Of a stretch of 40,903 nt of DNA, positions 26,356-34,552 are shown piece by piece. The notes beneath the pieces were generated by a model, which made no database searches, had not been told where the DNA came from, and worked only from the letters and a program-made list of their open reading frames with translations. Position 1 is the stretch's first letter, and each line of letters begins with the position of its first letter. This DNA comes from Acidobacteriota bacterium (GTDB lineage Bacteria > Acidobacteriota > Terriglobia > UBA7540): contig CADDZC010000032.1 in NCBI GenBank assembly GCA_902812365.1, positions 1 through 40,903 on the forward strand, read 5' to 3'. Position numbers and translations under genes: made by a program.

Positions 26356-26589
26356 GGCAACGCCTCACGTCCGCTCCGGGAATGTTGTCAGGGTAGACCT
26401 ACCATCCCGGAAGCACGAATTCTAAAATTTCTGGTGTTTATGGTAGCAGACTGGGGGCGCTGTGAAAGGGCTTTGTTGCTTTTCTGGTCGCCGTGCCCTC
26501 CTGGCGGCGGCGGGGGAATTCGCGTCCTGGCCGAAGGCGTCGCGCTGCCCGGATGCCGCGCTTCGGCTATACTAGTGTCGGAGGTGGCG

Positions 26590-27366
26590 ATGAAAATTAC
26601 CGCTTTGATCGTCGACGACGAACAGCCGGCGCGCGACGAACTGGCGTTTTTGCTTAAGGGTTTTCCCGACCTGGAGGTCGTGGGAATCGGCAAAAACGGG
26701 GTCGAGGCGGTGAATCTGTCCCGCGAGCTGAATCCCCACCTGATGTTTTTGGATGTCGAGATGCCCGGTCTCGATGGATTCGGCGTTATCAAGAGGCTGC
26801 TCGAGAAAAAGTTGCACCTGCCTTTCGTGGTGTTTGTGACCGCTTACGATCATTACGCCGTCCAGGCTTTCGACGTCAACGCCATCGACTATGTGCTCAA
26901 ACCGATCGCCAAGCCGCGCCTCGAAAAGGCGCTGGGCAAGGTCCGGCGCATGGTAGAAGGGGCGGAATCGGCCCGCGAGAAGCTTGACCGCCTGATCCAG
27001 ATGCTCGAGAAGAAAAATCCTGTGCTGCAGAAGAACAAGCTTCTTGTCAAGAGCAACGGGCGGCTATACCTGCTCGACTCTGATGATGTGATTTACGCCA
27101 GTATCGAAGACGGCGTCATTAGCATTGTCGCCCACGATCTCGAAGGGCAATCCAACTTCCGGACGGTAGAGGAACTGCAAAACAGTCTTGACCCGAACAC
27201 GTTCTGGAGAGTGCACCGCTCTTATCTCATTAACATCAACAAAATTAAAGAAGTTGTCCCTTGGTTTAAGAGTTCGTATCAACTTAAAATGGATGATCGC
27301 CGGCAAACCGAGATTCCCGTCAGCCGCGCCCAAACTCGCCGTTTGCGGCAGTTGCTGAACCTCTAA
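26590..27366 (+). CDS. LytTR-family response regulator
   Basis: A 258-residue transcription regulator. The receiver domain (1-120) has the acidic D9/D10 pair, phospho-acceptor D55 (LMFLDVEMPG), T84 and K104 (YVLKPIAK). After a helical linker rich in Lys/Glu (about 122-148), residues 150-258 form a LytTR DNA-binding domain (KNKLLVKSNGRLYLLDSDDV, FWRVHRSYLININKI, IPVSRAQTRRLR). Such regulators usually pair with a LytS-type kinase, but none is adjacent. ATG 26590 has TCGGAGG at a short spacer, and the long upstream frame from 26164 runs through the divergent gene, so it is not coding. Confidence 0.94.
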   Translation: MKITALIVDDEQPARDELAFLLKGFPDLEVVGIGKNGVEAVNLSRELNPHLMFLDVEMPGLDGFGVIKRLLEKKLHLPFVVFVTAYDHYAVQAFDVNAIDYVLKPIAKPRLEKALGKVRRMVEGAESAREKLDRLIQMLEKKNPVLQKNKLLVKSNGRLYLLDSDDVIYASIEDGVISIVAHDLEGQSNFRTVEELQNSLDPNTFWRVHRSYLININKIKEVVPWFKSSYQLKMDDRRQTEIPVSRAQTRRLRQLLNL

Positions 27367-27490
27367 ACAGCACACCGACCCATCGGGAGCTAGGTCCAGG
27401 CTTCTCGGCAGTGAACAGGCGCCGAACGGTCCTCTCGGCACCTGGCGGCGCCGACCCATCGTTCCCCCGTCGCTCCGGATCGCTGCCTTT

Positions 27491-28216
27491 TTACGATTTC
27501 GTTCTGGTCAGCGTGAGGGGCGTCGCGAGCTTGAAGGTCAGTCGGGTCTCCGGACCCAGCACGATTTCTTTTTTACCGGTGATGGCGGCTCCCGCGGTAC
27601 CCGCGCCTGCTCCCACCGCAGCGCCGATCGCTGCCCCCTTTCCCTTACCGGCCAGCGCTCCGATCAAAGCGCCAACACCCGCTCCGCCCCCGATCATTTC
27701 GGCGTCCCGCTTCTTGTGCGAGGCGGCTTTCTCCCTCCAGGTACTGGTAGTAATATCCACCGCCTGACCACCCGGCAGGGTGAGCGATGTGAGCGTGAGC
27801 GAAAGCTCGGCGGGTCGATTCAGACGGCCGGAGCTGACTACGTGGGTAACCCGGCCGGTGACGCTGCTATTGATCGGCGCAATTTCGACGCCATTAACCG
27901 TCAGAGGGGAAGCCAGGGTCCCCTGGAATGCCGCGCCTTCCGATGTCCTTCCCGTATCGATGGTGTCACTCAGGCGCACGTCGAGTTCAGTGCCGGAAGG
28001 CACCGTAATCGTTTCCACTTTGGAAAGTGCGCCCGTCTTGGACCCTTCCTTGGCGCGATGTTTTAGCCCTCCCGGCTGAGTGCCGGTCCGGGCTGGCTGA
28101 GAGCCTGGCGCGCTGGATTGTTCAGTGGATTGCTCAGCACTTTTGTTCTGGCAGCCAGCAAAGGCCAATGCGAGAGCAACCCCAAGCGAGGCGACCAGCT
28201 TCGTTCGTCTTGGCAT
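27491..28216 (-). CDS. Glycine-zipper lipoprotein
   Basis: A 241-residue protein. The signal peptide ends in the lipobox LAFAGC with the lipidated C22. A Ser/Gln/Gly-rich linker follows to about residue 68. A beta-rich domain (about 70-150, TVPSGTELDVRLSDTIDTG...) precedes a glycine-zipper segment (about 172-205, GGGAGVGALIGALAGKGKGA and repeats) that probably packs into or against a membrane. The ending returns to beta structure (LGPETRLTFKLATPLTL). Envelope location is secure; function is unknown. Confidence 0.85.
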   Translation of the reverse strand: MPRRTKLVASLGVALALAFAGCQNKSAEQSTEQSSAPGSQPARTGTQPGGLKHRAKEGSKTGALSKVETITVPSGTELDVRLSDTIDTGRTSEGAAFQGTLASPLTVNGVEIAPINSSVTGRVTHVVSSGRLNRPAELSLTLTSLTLPGGQAVDITTSTWREKAASHKKRDAEMIGGGAGVGALIGALAGKGKGAAIGAAVGAGAGTAGAAITGKKEIVLGPETRLTFKLATPLTLTRTKS

Positions 28217-28413
28217 AAAAGCCCTCCAGCCCGCGAATTTCGGGTGTGTTTCCTCGTCGCCGCAACTGCGCGGTAATGGTGGCTGAGTTTCTGACTTTGA
28301 TGTCCTGCCGTCTGACCGGAGTGCGCGGCCATGTATTCCTCCGTCCGCCGGGCTTCTGCGCCGATTGAGCTAAGAGGCGCCGCAACACCGCGGGTGAGTC
28401 ACTCTCACGTTAT

Positions 28414-28442
28414 CCTATACTATAACTGACGTTAATTGTCAA
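28414..28442 (-). promoter_or_regulatory. Promoter for the glycine-zipper lipoprotein gene
   Basis: On the minus strand, TTGACA (28442-28437) and TATAGG (28419-28414) are 17 bp apart. The -35 hexamer overlaps the TGA stop (28441-28439) of the upstream glycosyltransferase gene. The 5' leader would be about 190 nt. The surrounding 50 bp are unusually AT-rich. Confidence 0.6.
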
Positions 28443-29227
28443 TTAGGAAATAGCTTTGAACGCCGGGCTTCTTCCGGCCAAGGCGCGCCTTGCAGCTCCC
28501 TCCACCGGCTGTACTTTCTCCGAACGTATCGGGCTGCCATGCGCGCAAGGTAAAAGCCCGGAACACCGTCCAGAACACCCAACCGGAAGAAATATGTATA
28601 GGTGAAAACCCACGGGGGGGCGAGCCAGCGGCGGACGAGGCCTGGACCTTCGCCGCGCTCGATCATCTCTTGCGCGGCGAGCTGCGCGTAAAACTCGATG
28701 CGCTGCCGGTGCTCCGCGACAGAATCGCAGGTATAATGCAAAATCTCGCCGGGTAGGGTTTCGACGGGACCCCGCACGGTCACCGATTCGTGCACGTAGT
28801 CGCCCTCCCAGCGGCCAGCGCGTCGGTCAAAGAGCCGCAACTTGAAATCCGGGTACCAGCCGGAGTGCAAAATCCAGCGTCCCAGATACCGGGCGCGGCG
28901 GCGAAACCGATAGCCCGCGGCCGCCGGCTCCGCCCGTTTCCAAGCGCCGAGGGCTCGCTGCGCAATCAAATCGAGCTCCTCATCGGCATCGAGGCTCAGA
29001 ATCCAATCGTGGCTCGCCAACTCCGCCGCGAAGTTCTTTTGCGCGGCGAAGCCTGGCCAGGCGTGGCGTACGACTCGCGCGCCCAGGCTAGAAGCGAGTT
29101 CACAAGTGTTGTCCGTCGAGCCGCTATCCACCACAATGACTTCGTCCGCGCAGGCGAGGGAACGAATGGCGCGGACGAGGTTGGGGCCCTCGTTGTACGC
29201 GATAATGGTGGCAGAAAGTTGCGGCAT
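28439..29227 (-). CDS. Family 2 glycosyltransferase (LPS-core WaaE/KdtX-like)
   Basis: A 262-residue GT-A fold enzyme. The N-terminal nucleotide-sugar site reads SATIIAYNEGPNL, followed by EVIVVDSGSTDNT and the metal-binding SLDADEE (about residue 79-85). Conserved HSGWYPDFKLRLFDRR and a HYTCDSVAEH segment match the group that includes LPS-core beta-1,4-glucosyltransferases. An aromatic patch (VFTYTYFFRLGVLDG) near the C-terminus could lie on the inner membrane face. It probably adds a sugar to a surface glycan. ATG 29227 follows GGAG. Confidence 0.9.
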   Translation of the reverse strand: MPQLSATIIAYNEGPNLVRAIRSLACADEVIVVDSGSTDNTCELASSLGARVVRHAWPGFAAQKNFAAELASHDWILSLDADEELDLIAQRALGAWKRAEPAAAGYRFRRRARYLGRWILHSGWYPDFKLRLFDRRAGRWEGDYVHESVTVRGPVETLPGEILHYTCDSVAEHRQRIEFYAQLAAQEMIERGEGPGLVRRWLAPPWVFTYTYFFRLGVLDGVPGFYLARMAARYVRRKYSRWRELQGAPWPEEARRSKLFPN

Positions 29228-29321
29228 TGCGTATCACTCCGGGATTCCCAACCTTTGCCAACAGCCGGCCCTCAGGGCTGCGCGTTGGGGGCACGAGGGC
29301 CGCCCGTCGGTGGGTGGCGCC

Positions 29322-30857
29322 TCACTGGCGGCGAACCACTTGCGCAAACCTCCCCGCCATCACCGCTTGGCTGACCCGGTCAATATCCGCCGCGAGCGAG
29401 CGATCCGCTTTAAGCGCCGGAGAAATGCTGCGCACGAGGGCTCGCGCTCGCTCCGCCACCGGTGCCGTCGTGAGAGGGGCCAGGCATTCGAGAGCCCGGG
29501 TGGCAGCCAGAAGCTCGATGGCGAGAATCGCCGCTACGTTTCCCAAGATCGGCTTAAGCTTGAGAGCCGCGGCCATTCCCATGCTGACAAAGTCTTCCTG
29601 ATTGCCTGAAGTCGGAATGGAATCGACAGACGCGGGATGCGCCAACACCTTGTTTTCCGAAACGAGCGCGGCCGCCGTCACTTGGGCCATCATCAATCCG
29701 GATTCCAAGCCGGGGCGTTGCGCCAGAAAGGGTGGAAGATCCGACGTCAGAGGATTGACCATGCGGTCGATCCGTCGCTCGGCGATGCCACCGAGCTGGG
29801 CGAGAGCCACAGCCATCAGGTCGAGCGCAGTCGCAATCGGCTGGCCATGAAAGTTGCCGCCGGAAATCACTTCCCCTTCTGGCGCAAAAACCAAAGGATT
29901 ATCGGTGGCGCTATTCATCTCAATCTCGAAGACACCGCGGGCAAAGCCCAGCGCGTCGCGGACCGCCCCGTGGACCTGGGGCATGCACCGCAAACTGTAG
30001 GCATCCTGCACTCGCGGGCAGCCGCGATGGGATTCGCGGATCGCGCTACCCCGGTTCAGGCGGGCGAGGTTGCGCGCCGTTTGAAGCTGGCCCGGGTGAG
30101 GCCGCGCGCGGTGCAAGCGGTCGTCAAAGGCGGCGGGTGATCCGCGCAGAGCGTCCAGGGAAAGGGCTCCCGCCACGTCGGCCGTGTCCGCGAGAATCTC
30201 AGCTTGTCTTAAAGCCAGCAGCCCCAGCGAGAGCATGGCCTGGGTGCCGTTGACCAGCGAGATGCCCTCCTTCGCTTCGAGCGCCAGCGGTTGGAGCCCA
30301 AGCTGCCGGAGCGCGGCGCGAGCCGACACAAGCTTGCCGTCCTTCCCGAGTTGCGGCTCCAGCCACACCTCACCTTCGCCAATCAAGGCGCGCGCTACGT
30401 GCGCCAAGGGCGCTAGATCTCCGCTCGCCCCCACGGAACCCCGGCTCGGTACCAACGGCCGGACGCCCCGGTTGAGGAACTCGCAAAGGCGGTCGGCGAC
30501 GACAGGCCGGACGCCCGAAAGGCCGGTGGCGAAGCCGTTCGCCCGCAGCAGCATCAAACCGCGGGTCTCGGCTCGATCCAGTGGTTCGCCGACGCCGCAA
30601 GCGTGACTACGGACGACGTTCAACTGCAGCTCGCGGGCGTGGCGGACGGAAATGCGCTCGCTGGCCAGGCTGCCAACGCCCGTGGTGACGGCGTAAACGG
30701 TTCGCTTCTGTCGAATCATCCTTTCCACCACGGCGCGGGACCGCTCCATCGCCCGCCGCGCGCGGGGATGAAGGGCCACACGACGTCCCTCGAGAACTAC
30801 CTCGTAAAAATCTTGGCGGGTCAGATGGCGGCCCGTCAGCCATAGGGTACTGGACAT
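29322..30857 (-). CDS. hutH: Histidine ammonia-lyase
   Basis: A 511-residue MIO enzyme that deaminates L-histidine to urocanate, the first step of histidine degradation. The Ala-Ser-Gly that cyclises to the MIO cofactor is at 144-146 (GSVGASGDLAPLAH). Other HAL features are TTGVGSLA, SHACGVGEPL, VQDAYSLRCMPQVHGA and SATDNPLVF. Length matches bacterial HutH. No hutU, hutI or hutG is nearby. The gene starts 5 nt after the thioesterase stop (TGA-CCCCG-ATG) without a Shine-Dalgarno sequence, implying translational coupling. A tyrosine- or phenylalanine-lyase activity is less likely given these residues. Confidence 0.93.
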   Translation of the reverse strand: MSSTLWLTGRHLTRQDFYEVVLEGRRVALHPRARRAMERSRAVVERMIRQKRTVYAVTTGVGSLASERISVRHARELQLNVVRSHACGVGEPLDRAETRGLMLLRANGFATGLSGVRPVVADRLCEFLNRGVRPLVPSRGSVGASGDLAPLAHVARALIGEGEVWLEPQLGKDGKLVSARAALRQLGLQPLALEAKEGISLVNGTQAMLSLGLLALRQAEILADTADVAGALSLDALRGSPAAFDDRLHRARPHPGQLQTARNLARLNRGSAIRESHRGCPRVQDAYSLRCMPQVHGAVRDALGFARGVFEIEMNSATDNPLVFAPEGEVISGGNFHGQPIATALDLMAVALAQLGGIAERRIDRMVNPLTSDLPPFLAQRPGLESGLMMAQVTAAALVSENKVLAHPASVDSIPTSGNQEDFVSMGMAAALKLKPILGNVAAILAIELLAATRALECLAPLTTAPVAERARALVRSISPALKADRSLAADIDRVSQAVMAGRFAQVVRRQ

Positions 30858-30862
30858 CGGGG

Positions 30863-31309
30863 TCAGGCGTCGACCCGGCTTCGGCTCCCGCGGCCGACAA
30901 ACAGATCATAGTATTTCTCGGGGAGGGCGCGCGGACGGCCTTCGCGGTCGGTGATGACGTGGACAGTTTCGCCTTCCGCCAGCAATTCGTCGTTCCTCTG
31001 CCGGTAGACTTCGTAGCCGAATACCAGCACGCGCTTCCGGACAGCCCGCAGACAAGTACGGATGACGATCTCGTCGTCGTAGCGGGCCGGAGCCTTGTAG
31101 CGGCAACGGCTTTCGGCGACCATAATATAAAGCCCATCCTGCTCTTCCATCTCGCGGTAAGCAAAACCGTGCTGACGGCAGAATTCAGTCCGCCCGATCT
31201 CAAACCACACGAAGTAATTGGCGTAATACACGATCCCCATCTGGTCGGTCTCCGCGTAGCGAACGCGCAGCGTGGTTGAACTCCAATCAGTTGGAATCGT
31301 ACGCGTCAT
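30863..31309 (-). CDS. Hot-dog acyl-CoA thioesterase, YbgC/4-HBA-CoA thioesterase family
   Basis: A 148-residue hot-dog fold thioesterase. The family motif RYAETDQMGIVYYANYFVWFE contains the catalytic Asp at residue 22 and is followed by the IGRTEF helix. It should cleave a short- or aromatic-acyl thioester (CoA or ACP). The start at 31309 lacks an obvious ribosome-binding site. It is directly upstream of hutH in the same direction, with 5 nt between the genes. Confidence 0.9.
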   Translation of the reverse strand: MTRTIPTDWSSTTLRVRYAETDQMGIVYYANYFVWFEIGRTEFCRQHGFAYREMEEQDGLYIMVAESRCRYKAPARYDDEIVIRTCLRAVRKRVLVFGYEVYRQRNDELLAEGETVHVITDREGRPRALPEKYYDLFVGRGSRSRVDA

Positions 31310-31426
31310 GGAAAGGCTGCGACGAGACCATGGTGACAGATGGACGGGGGATCTGAAAGGCCGGCTTCGGCAACGGTCTGTTCGCTGGCCGGCCGCCGTG
31401 CTTCCCGGGCTGGCGATCCATCCTGT

Positions 31427-31837
31427 TCAGGGCCCACCCCGGGCCAGGCGCGACAGCGCCGGCTCGATCTGTTTCAAGGCCCGCTCCAACTCGGCCAAGG
31501 CTTCCGCGGCGCGCGCCAGATCACCCTCGCGGCCCCAAAGCTCGAGCTGCCGGGCCCGGTCCAACGCCTGCGGCGCCGCAAAGTTGCATACAGATCCCTT
31601 GATGGCGTGGGCGTGTTCGGCCACCCCCCGGGCGTCGCCGCGCGCGAGGGCGTGGCGGATTCCCTCGAGCTGCTTGGGGCAGTCTTCGAGGAACAGGCGA
31701 GCCATCTCGGCCAACAACTCGGCGTCGCCCTCGACATTGGCCAGCGCGGCCGCGCGATCGAGCCCTTCGGCGTCGCCGGCCTCGGATCGCGTGCGGCTCT
31801 CGTCTGACGAGGGGCTGGAGGCCATGCCCTCTATCAT
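31427..31837 (-). CDS. Stand-alone HPt phosphotransfer protein
   Basis: A 136-residue helical protein with one HPt domain (about 28-128). The phosphorylated His is at 77 in EHAHAIKGSVCNF, and the remaining sequence folds as a four-helix bundle (LLAEMARLFLEDCPKQLEGI, ALDRARQLELWGREG). Such proteins relay phosphate between hybrid kinases and response regulators. No kinase adjoins it. Two ATGs are possible (31837 and 31825). On the minus strand a TATGAT sequence ends 7 nt before the second ATG, so a leaderless transcript starting at 31825 is conceivable. Confidence 0.88.
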   Translation of the reverse strand: MIEGMASSPSSDESRTRSEAGDAEGLDRAAALANVEGDAELLAEMARLFLEDCPKQLEGIRHALARGDARGVAEHAHAIKGSVCNFAAPQALDRARQLELWGREGDLARAAEALAELERALKQIEPALSRLARGGP

Positions 31838-31909
31838 ACCAGAAGGCGAGGCGGGCCGTTCGACCCCGGCCGCCCGGTCGGTCAGCGAGGAGGCGCCCAG
31901 GGCCGGGCT

Positions 31910-33535
31910 TTACGGCGCCGCAGCCCCCGCCGGCAGGCTCCACGCGTACAGAGTATCCCCGGCCGCCATCAGCACGTACTGACGTCCGTCCAGTTCGTAG
32001 GTCATGGGAGAGCCCGACAGGCGATCATTCACGTTCAGATGCCACAACGTCTTGCCGGTGGCGGGATCGAGCGCCAGCAGATTGTCTTCGTTGTCGGCGG
32101 TAAAGAGCAGATGTCCAGCCGTGGTGAGGATGCCGGCGCTATTTTCGCCCGGGCCGGTTTCGTGGTCCCACACGATGCGGCCCGTGCGATAGTCGATGGC
32201 GCGAATGGTGGAATTCGCCCAAAGGCCGCGGTCGCGGCCCGCCCAGCCTTCCGGTTTGCCAGTCGCGGTCAAGTAGAAGATGCTGAACACGCGTCGCGCA
32301 TCCACGTAAAACAAACCGGTCTGCGGGTCGAAGCTCGGTGACATCCAGTTGGTCGCGCCGTCCGAGGCGGGCTCGACCAGCGCTCCGTCAGGCCTCGGAT
32401 CCATGTCGGGATTGCGGATGGGGCGTCCCCGCGAATCGATTCCCGCCGTCCAATTGGTGTCAATGAAAGGGGCCGTGAGCAGATGCCGGCCATTGGTGCG
32501 GTCCAGCACGAAGAAGAAGCCGTTGCGGCTCGCTTGGGCCAGAAGTTTGCGCGGCTCGCCGCCAAAGGGCGCGTCAAAGAGCACCGGAGTCTCCACTGCA
32601 TCCCAATCATGCACATCGTGCGGCGAGGGCTGGAAGTACCACACCAGCTTGCCGGTATCGGGATTGAGCGCCACAATCGAGCACGTGTACAGATTGTCCC
32701 CCGGGCGCGCCTGGCCGGCCAGGACCGGGTTCGGGTTTCCCGTACCCCAATAGAGCAAATTGAGTTCCGGGTCGTAGGTCCCGGTCATCCAGGTCATGCC
32801 GCCGCCATGCCGGATCGCGTCGCTGTTTCTCGGCCACGTTTCCGACCCCGGTTCACCGGGAGCGGGCTCCACGTACCAGCGCCACTGGAGCTCTCCCGTG
32901 GCCGGATCAACCGCATCCAGGAAGCCCGGGATATCGGTGACGTCGCCGGAGACTCCGACGATGACGTGGTTGCGGACGACGAGCGGGGCCATGGTGGAAA
33001 AGTAGCCGAGCTTGGGATCAGCCAGCTCGCGGTCCCAGCGCACGCGGCCGTCCCGGGCGCGGAGCGAAACCAAATGGGCATCGGGCGTCGTGAAGTAAAG
33101 CCACTCTCCATACATGGCGACGCCGCGATGGCCAATGTGGTCGCCTTCGGAGGGACGGTGGTAATGCCAGATTTCGCGGCCGTAACGGGCGTCGACCGCC
33201 CAAACGTTATCCGGCGCGGTGAAATACAGGATGCCGTTCACCTCGAGAGGGGTCGACTTGATTTCTGCCCCGCGCGCCCGGTAGACCCAGGCCAAGGTGA
33301 GCGCCCCGATATTGGCGGCGTTGATTTGGTCGAGCGGGCTGTAGCGCCGGCCGGAATAGTCGCCGTTGTACGTCGGCCAGGTATCGGTCGCCGGCCGCAG
33401 CAGCGCCGACGGGTCCAGACCCTGGGCGAACAAAGCCGCGGCCCCCAAGCACAAGCCGGCCACCCCCGCCAGCCATACAGCCCACCATGAGCGCCTCGCG
33501 GCCGCCGGCTCGAACCCCATCGCGAAACGAGTCAT
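31910..33535 (-). CDS. PQQ-dependent dehydrogenase (quinoprotein)
   Basis: A 541-residue exported eight-bladed propeller quinoprotein. A signal peptide (about 17-38, LFAQG) precedes the typical WPTYNGDYSGRRYSPLDQIN opening. Repeated tryptophan-docking motifs (AVDARYGREIWHY, ALNPDTGKLVWYFQ, AIDYRTGRIVWDHE, ALDPATGKTLWHL) define the blades. The vicinal Cys-Cys pair of methanol dehydrogenases was not seen, and PGDNLYTC replaces the lanthanide-type PGDNKW region. It would oxidise an alcohol or sugar in the periplasm. Its start overlaps the cytochrome c stop by four bases, and that di-haem protein is the likely electron acceptor. Confidence 0.92.
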   Translation of the reverse strand: MTRFAMGFEPAAARRSWWAVWLAGVAGLCLGAAALFAQGLDPSALLRPATDTWPTYNGDYSGRRYSPLDQINAANIGALTLAWVYRARGAEIKSTPLEVNGILYFTAPDNVWAVDARYGREIWHYHRPSEGDHIGHRGVAMYGEWLYFTTPDAHLVSLRARDGRVRWDRELADPKLGYFSTMAPLVVRNHVIVGVSGDVTDIPGFLDAVDPATGELQWRWYVEPAPGEPGSETWPRNSDAIRHGGGMTWMTGTYDPELNLLYWGTGNPNPVLAGQARPGDNLYTCSIVALNPDTGKLVWYFQPSPHDVHDWDAVETPVLFDAPFGGEPRKLLAQASRNGFFFVLDRTNGRHLLTAPFIDTNWTAGIDSRGRPIRNPDMDPRPDGALVEPASDGATNWMSPSFDPQTGLFYVDARRVFSIFYLTATGKPEGWAGRDRGLWANSTIRAIDYRTGRIVWDHETGPGENSAGILTTAGHLLFTADNEDNLLALDPATGKTLWHLNVNDRLSGSPMTYELDGRQYVLMAAGDTLYAWSLPAGAAAP

Positions 33536-34338
33536 CGCAGTGTTTCCAAATAGGCAAAGAGATTGTGGAGGTCATCCTGAGTCAACCGACCAAGGAGCGC
33601 CTCGTGCGCAGCGAGCGGATCCCGCACCTCCACCTTCACCCGGTCGCGTGGAAACGATCGATACCACCCGGACGCCTCGCGCAGGGACACCATGAACTCA
33701 TCCAGGTGCAGCAGCCGCCCGCTCACTTGCTCCCCCGAGGCCAGCGTGACGGTGACCGACGCCGGCTGGGCGCCGCGGGGATAGAGCATGCGAGCTTCGA
33801 GCTCGAGCGGCGGGTACTTGCTGGCCACGTGGGCGAGGTCGCCGCCCGGGGAGTGGCAGGCATTGCAGCCGCCCGCGCCACTGAAGTAGGCCTTGCCGGC
33901 CTCCGCCTTCCCGGTTAGCAGTCGCGCGAGCGGGTAGACCGCCGGCACGCGGTTTGACGCCAGAGCCTCCCGAGCCCGCTCATGGAGAAAGGCCGCCACA
34001 TCGCGAATCTGATCGGCCGACAGAGGCAGCGCCGGCATCCCCTTGTCGGGGCGCCCGTTGCGAATCACCTCGCCGATCAAGTTGCCGTTCACGTCGTGGG
34101 CGACCACCTTCGAGCGCACCAGGTCAGGACCCCGCGCCCCGGTGGCGTCGGCTCCATGGCAGAAACCGCAGGATTGTTGGAATTGCCGGCGGCCGCGCTC
34201 CGCCGGCCCCGACGAGGCGGCCTGGGCCAACATCCAGGAGAAGGCCGTCAGGCCGGCAACAACGCCGCAGGCATACGGCAGGGCGCGAACTCGCCGGTCT
34301 CCCCGGCCACGCGCCCCGCTCCCGATCCATCGCCTCAT
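33532..34338 (-). CDS. Di-haem cytochrome c, partner of the PQQ dehydrogenase
   Basis: A 268-residue exported protein. A basic N-terminus and hydrophobic segment (about 21-42) are followed by two c-type haem sites: C57-x-x-C60-H61 (SCGFCHGAD) and C158-x-x-C161-H162 (GCNACHSPG). Met residues suitable as sixth ligands occur (GMPAL at 101). It should carry electrons from the PQQ enzyme to the respiratory chain. Its last codons overlap the dehydrogenase start (ATGA, 33532-33535), so the genes are translationally coupled. The region between the haems and the last ~60 residues forms a beta domain of unknown role. Confidence 0.92.
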   Translation of the reverse strand: MRRWIGSGARGRGDRRVRALPYACGVVAGLTAFSWMLAQAASSGPAERGRRQFQQSCGFCHGADATGARGPDLVRSKVVAHDVNGNLIGEVIRNGRPDKGMPALPLSADQIRDVAAFLHERAREALASNRVPAVYPLARLLTGKAEAGKAYFSGAGGCNACHSPGGDLAHVASKYPPLELEARMLYPRGAQPASVTVTLASGEQVSGRLLHLDEFMVSLREASGWYRSFPRDRVKVEVRDPLAAHEALLGRLTQDDLHNLFAYLETLR

Positions 34339-34347
34339 GACCCTCTT

Positions 34348-34376
34348 CTCATATCCGAGCGCTCGGCAAAGTGCAA
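34348..34376 (-). promoter_or_regulatory. Promoter with embedded 12-bp palindrome for cytochrome c/PQQ operon
   Basis: On the minus strand, TTGCAC (34376-34371) and TATGAG (34353-34348) are 17 bp apart. The spacer contains the perfect palindrome CCGAGCGCTCGG (34355-34366), placed where a repressor or activator dimer could bind. The transcription start would lie only a few bases before the ATG. Confidence 0.55.
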
Positions 34377-34552
34377 CACTTTAGCACGAGATGGCCTCGC
34401 GCGGAGCCCGCCGTTTTTGGACGGCCGCCACGCTCAGGCGAGTCCGTCTCCGCCGCGGGCGGAGCGTCGTAAAACCTTTTTTTGCTGCGGAGCGTCTAGG
34501 AGGGTGTACACTAGGGCCAGTGTGCCGTCAGCGGCACAGCAAGGGGTGCATC

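Noticed and set aside
32483-33490. Forward frame of 335 residues opposite the PQQ dehydrogenase
   Set aside because: Antisense shadow of a motif-rich gene, low-complexity translation.
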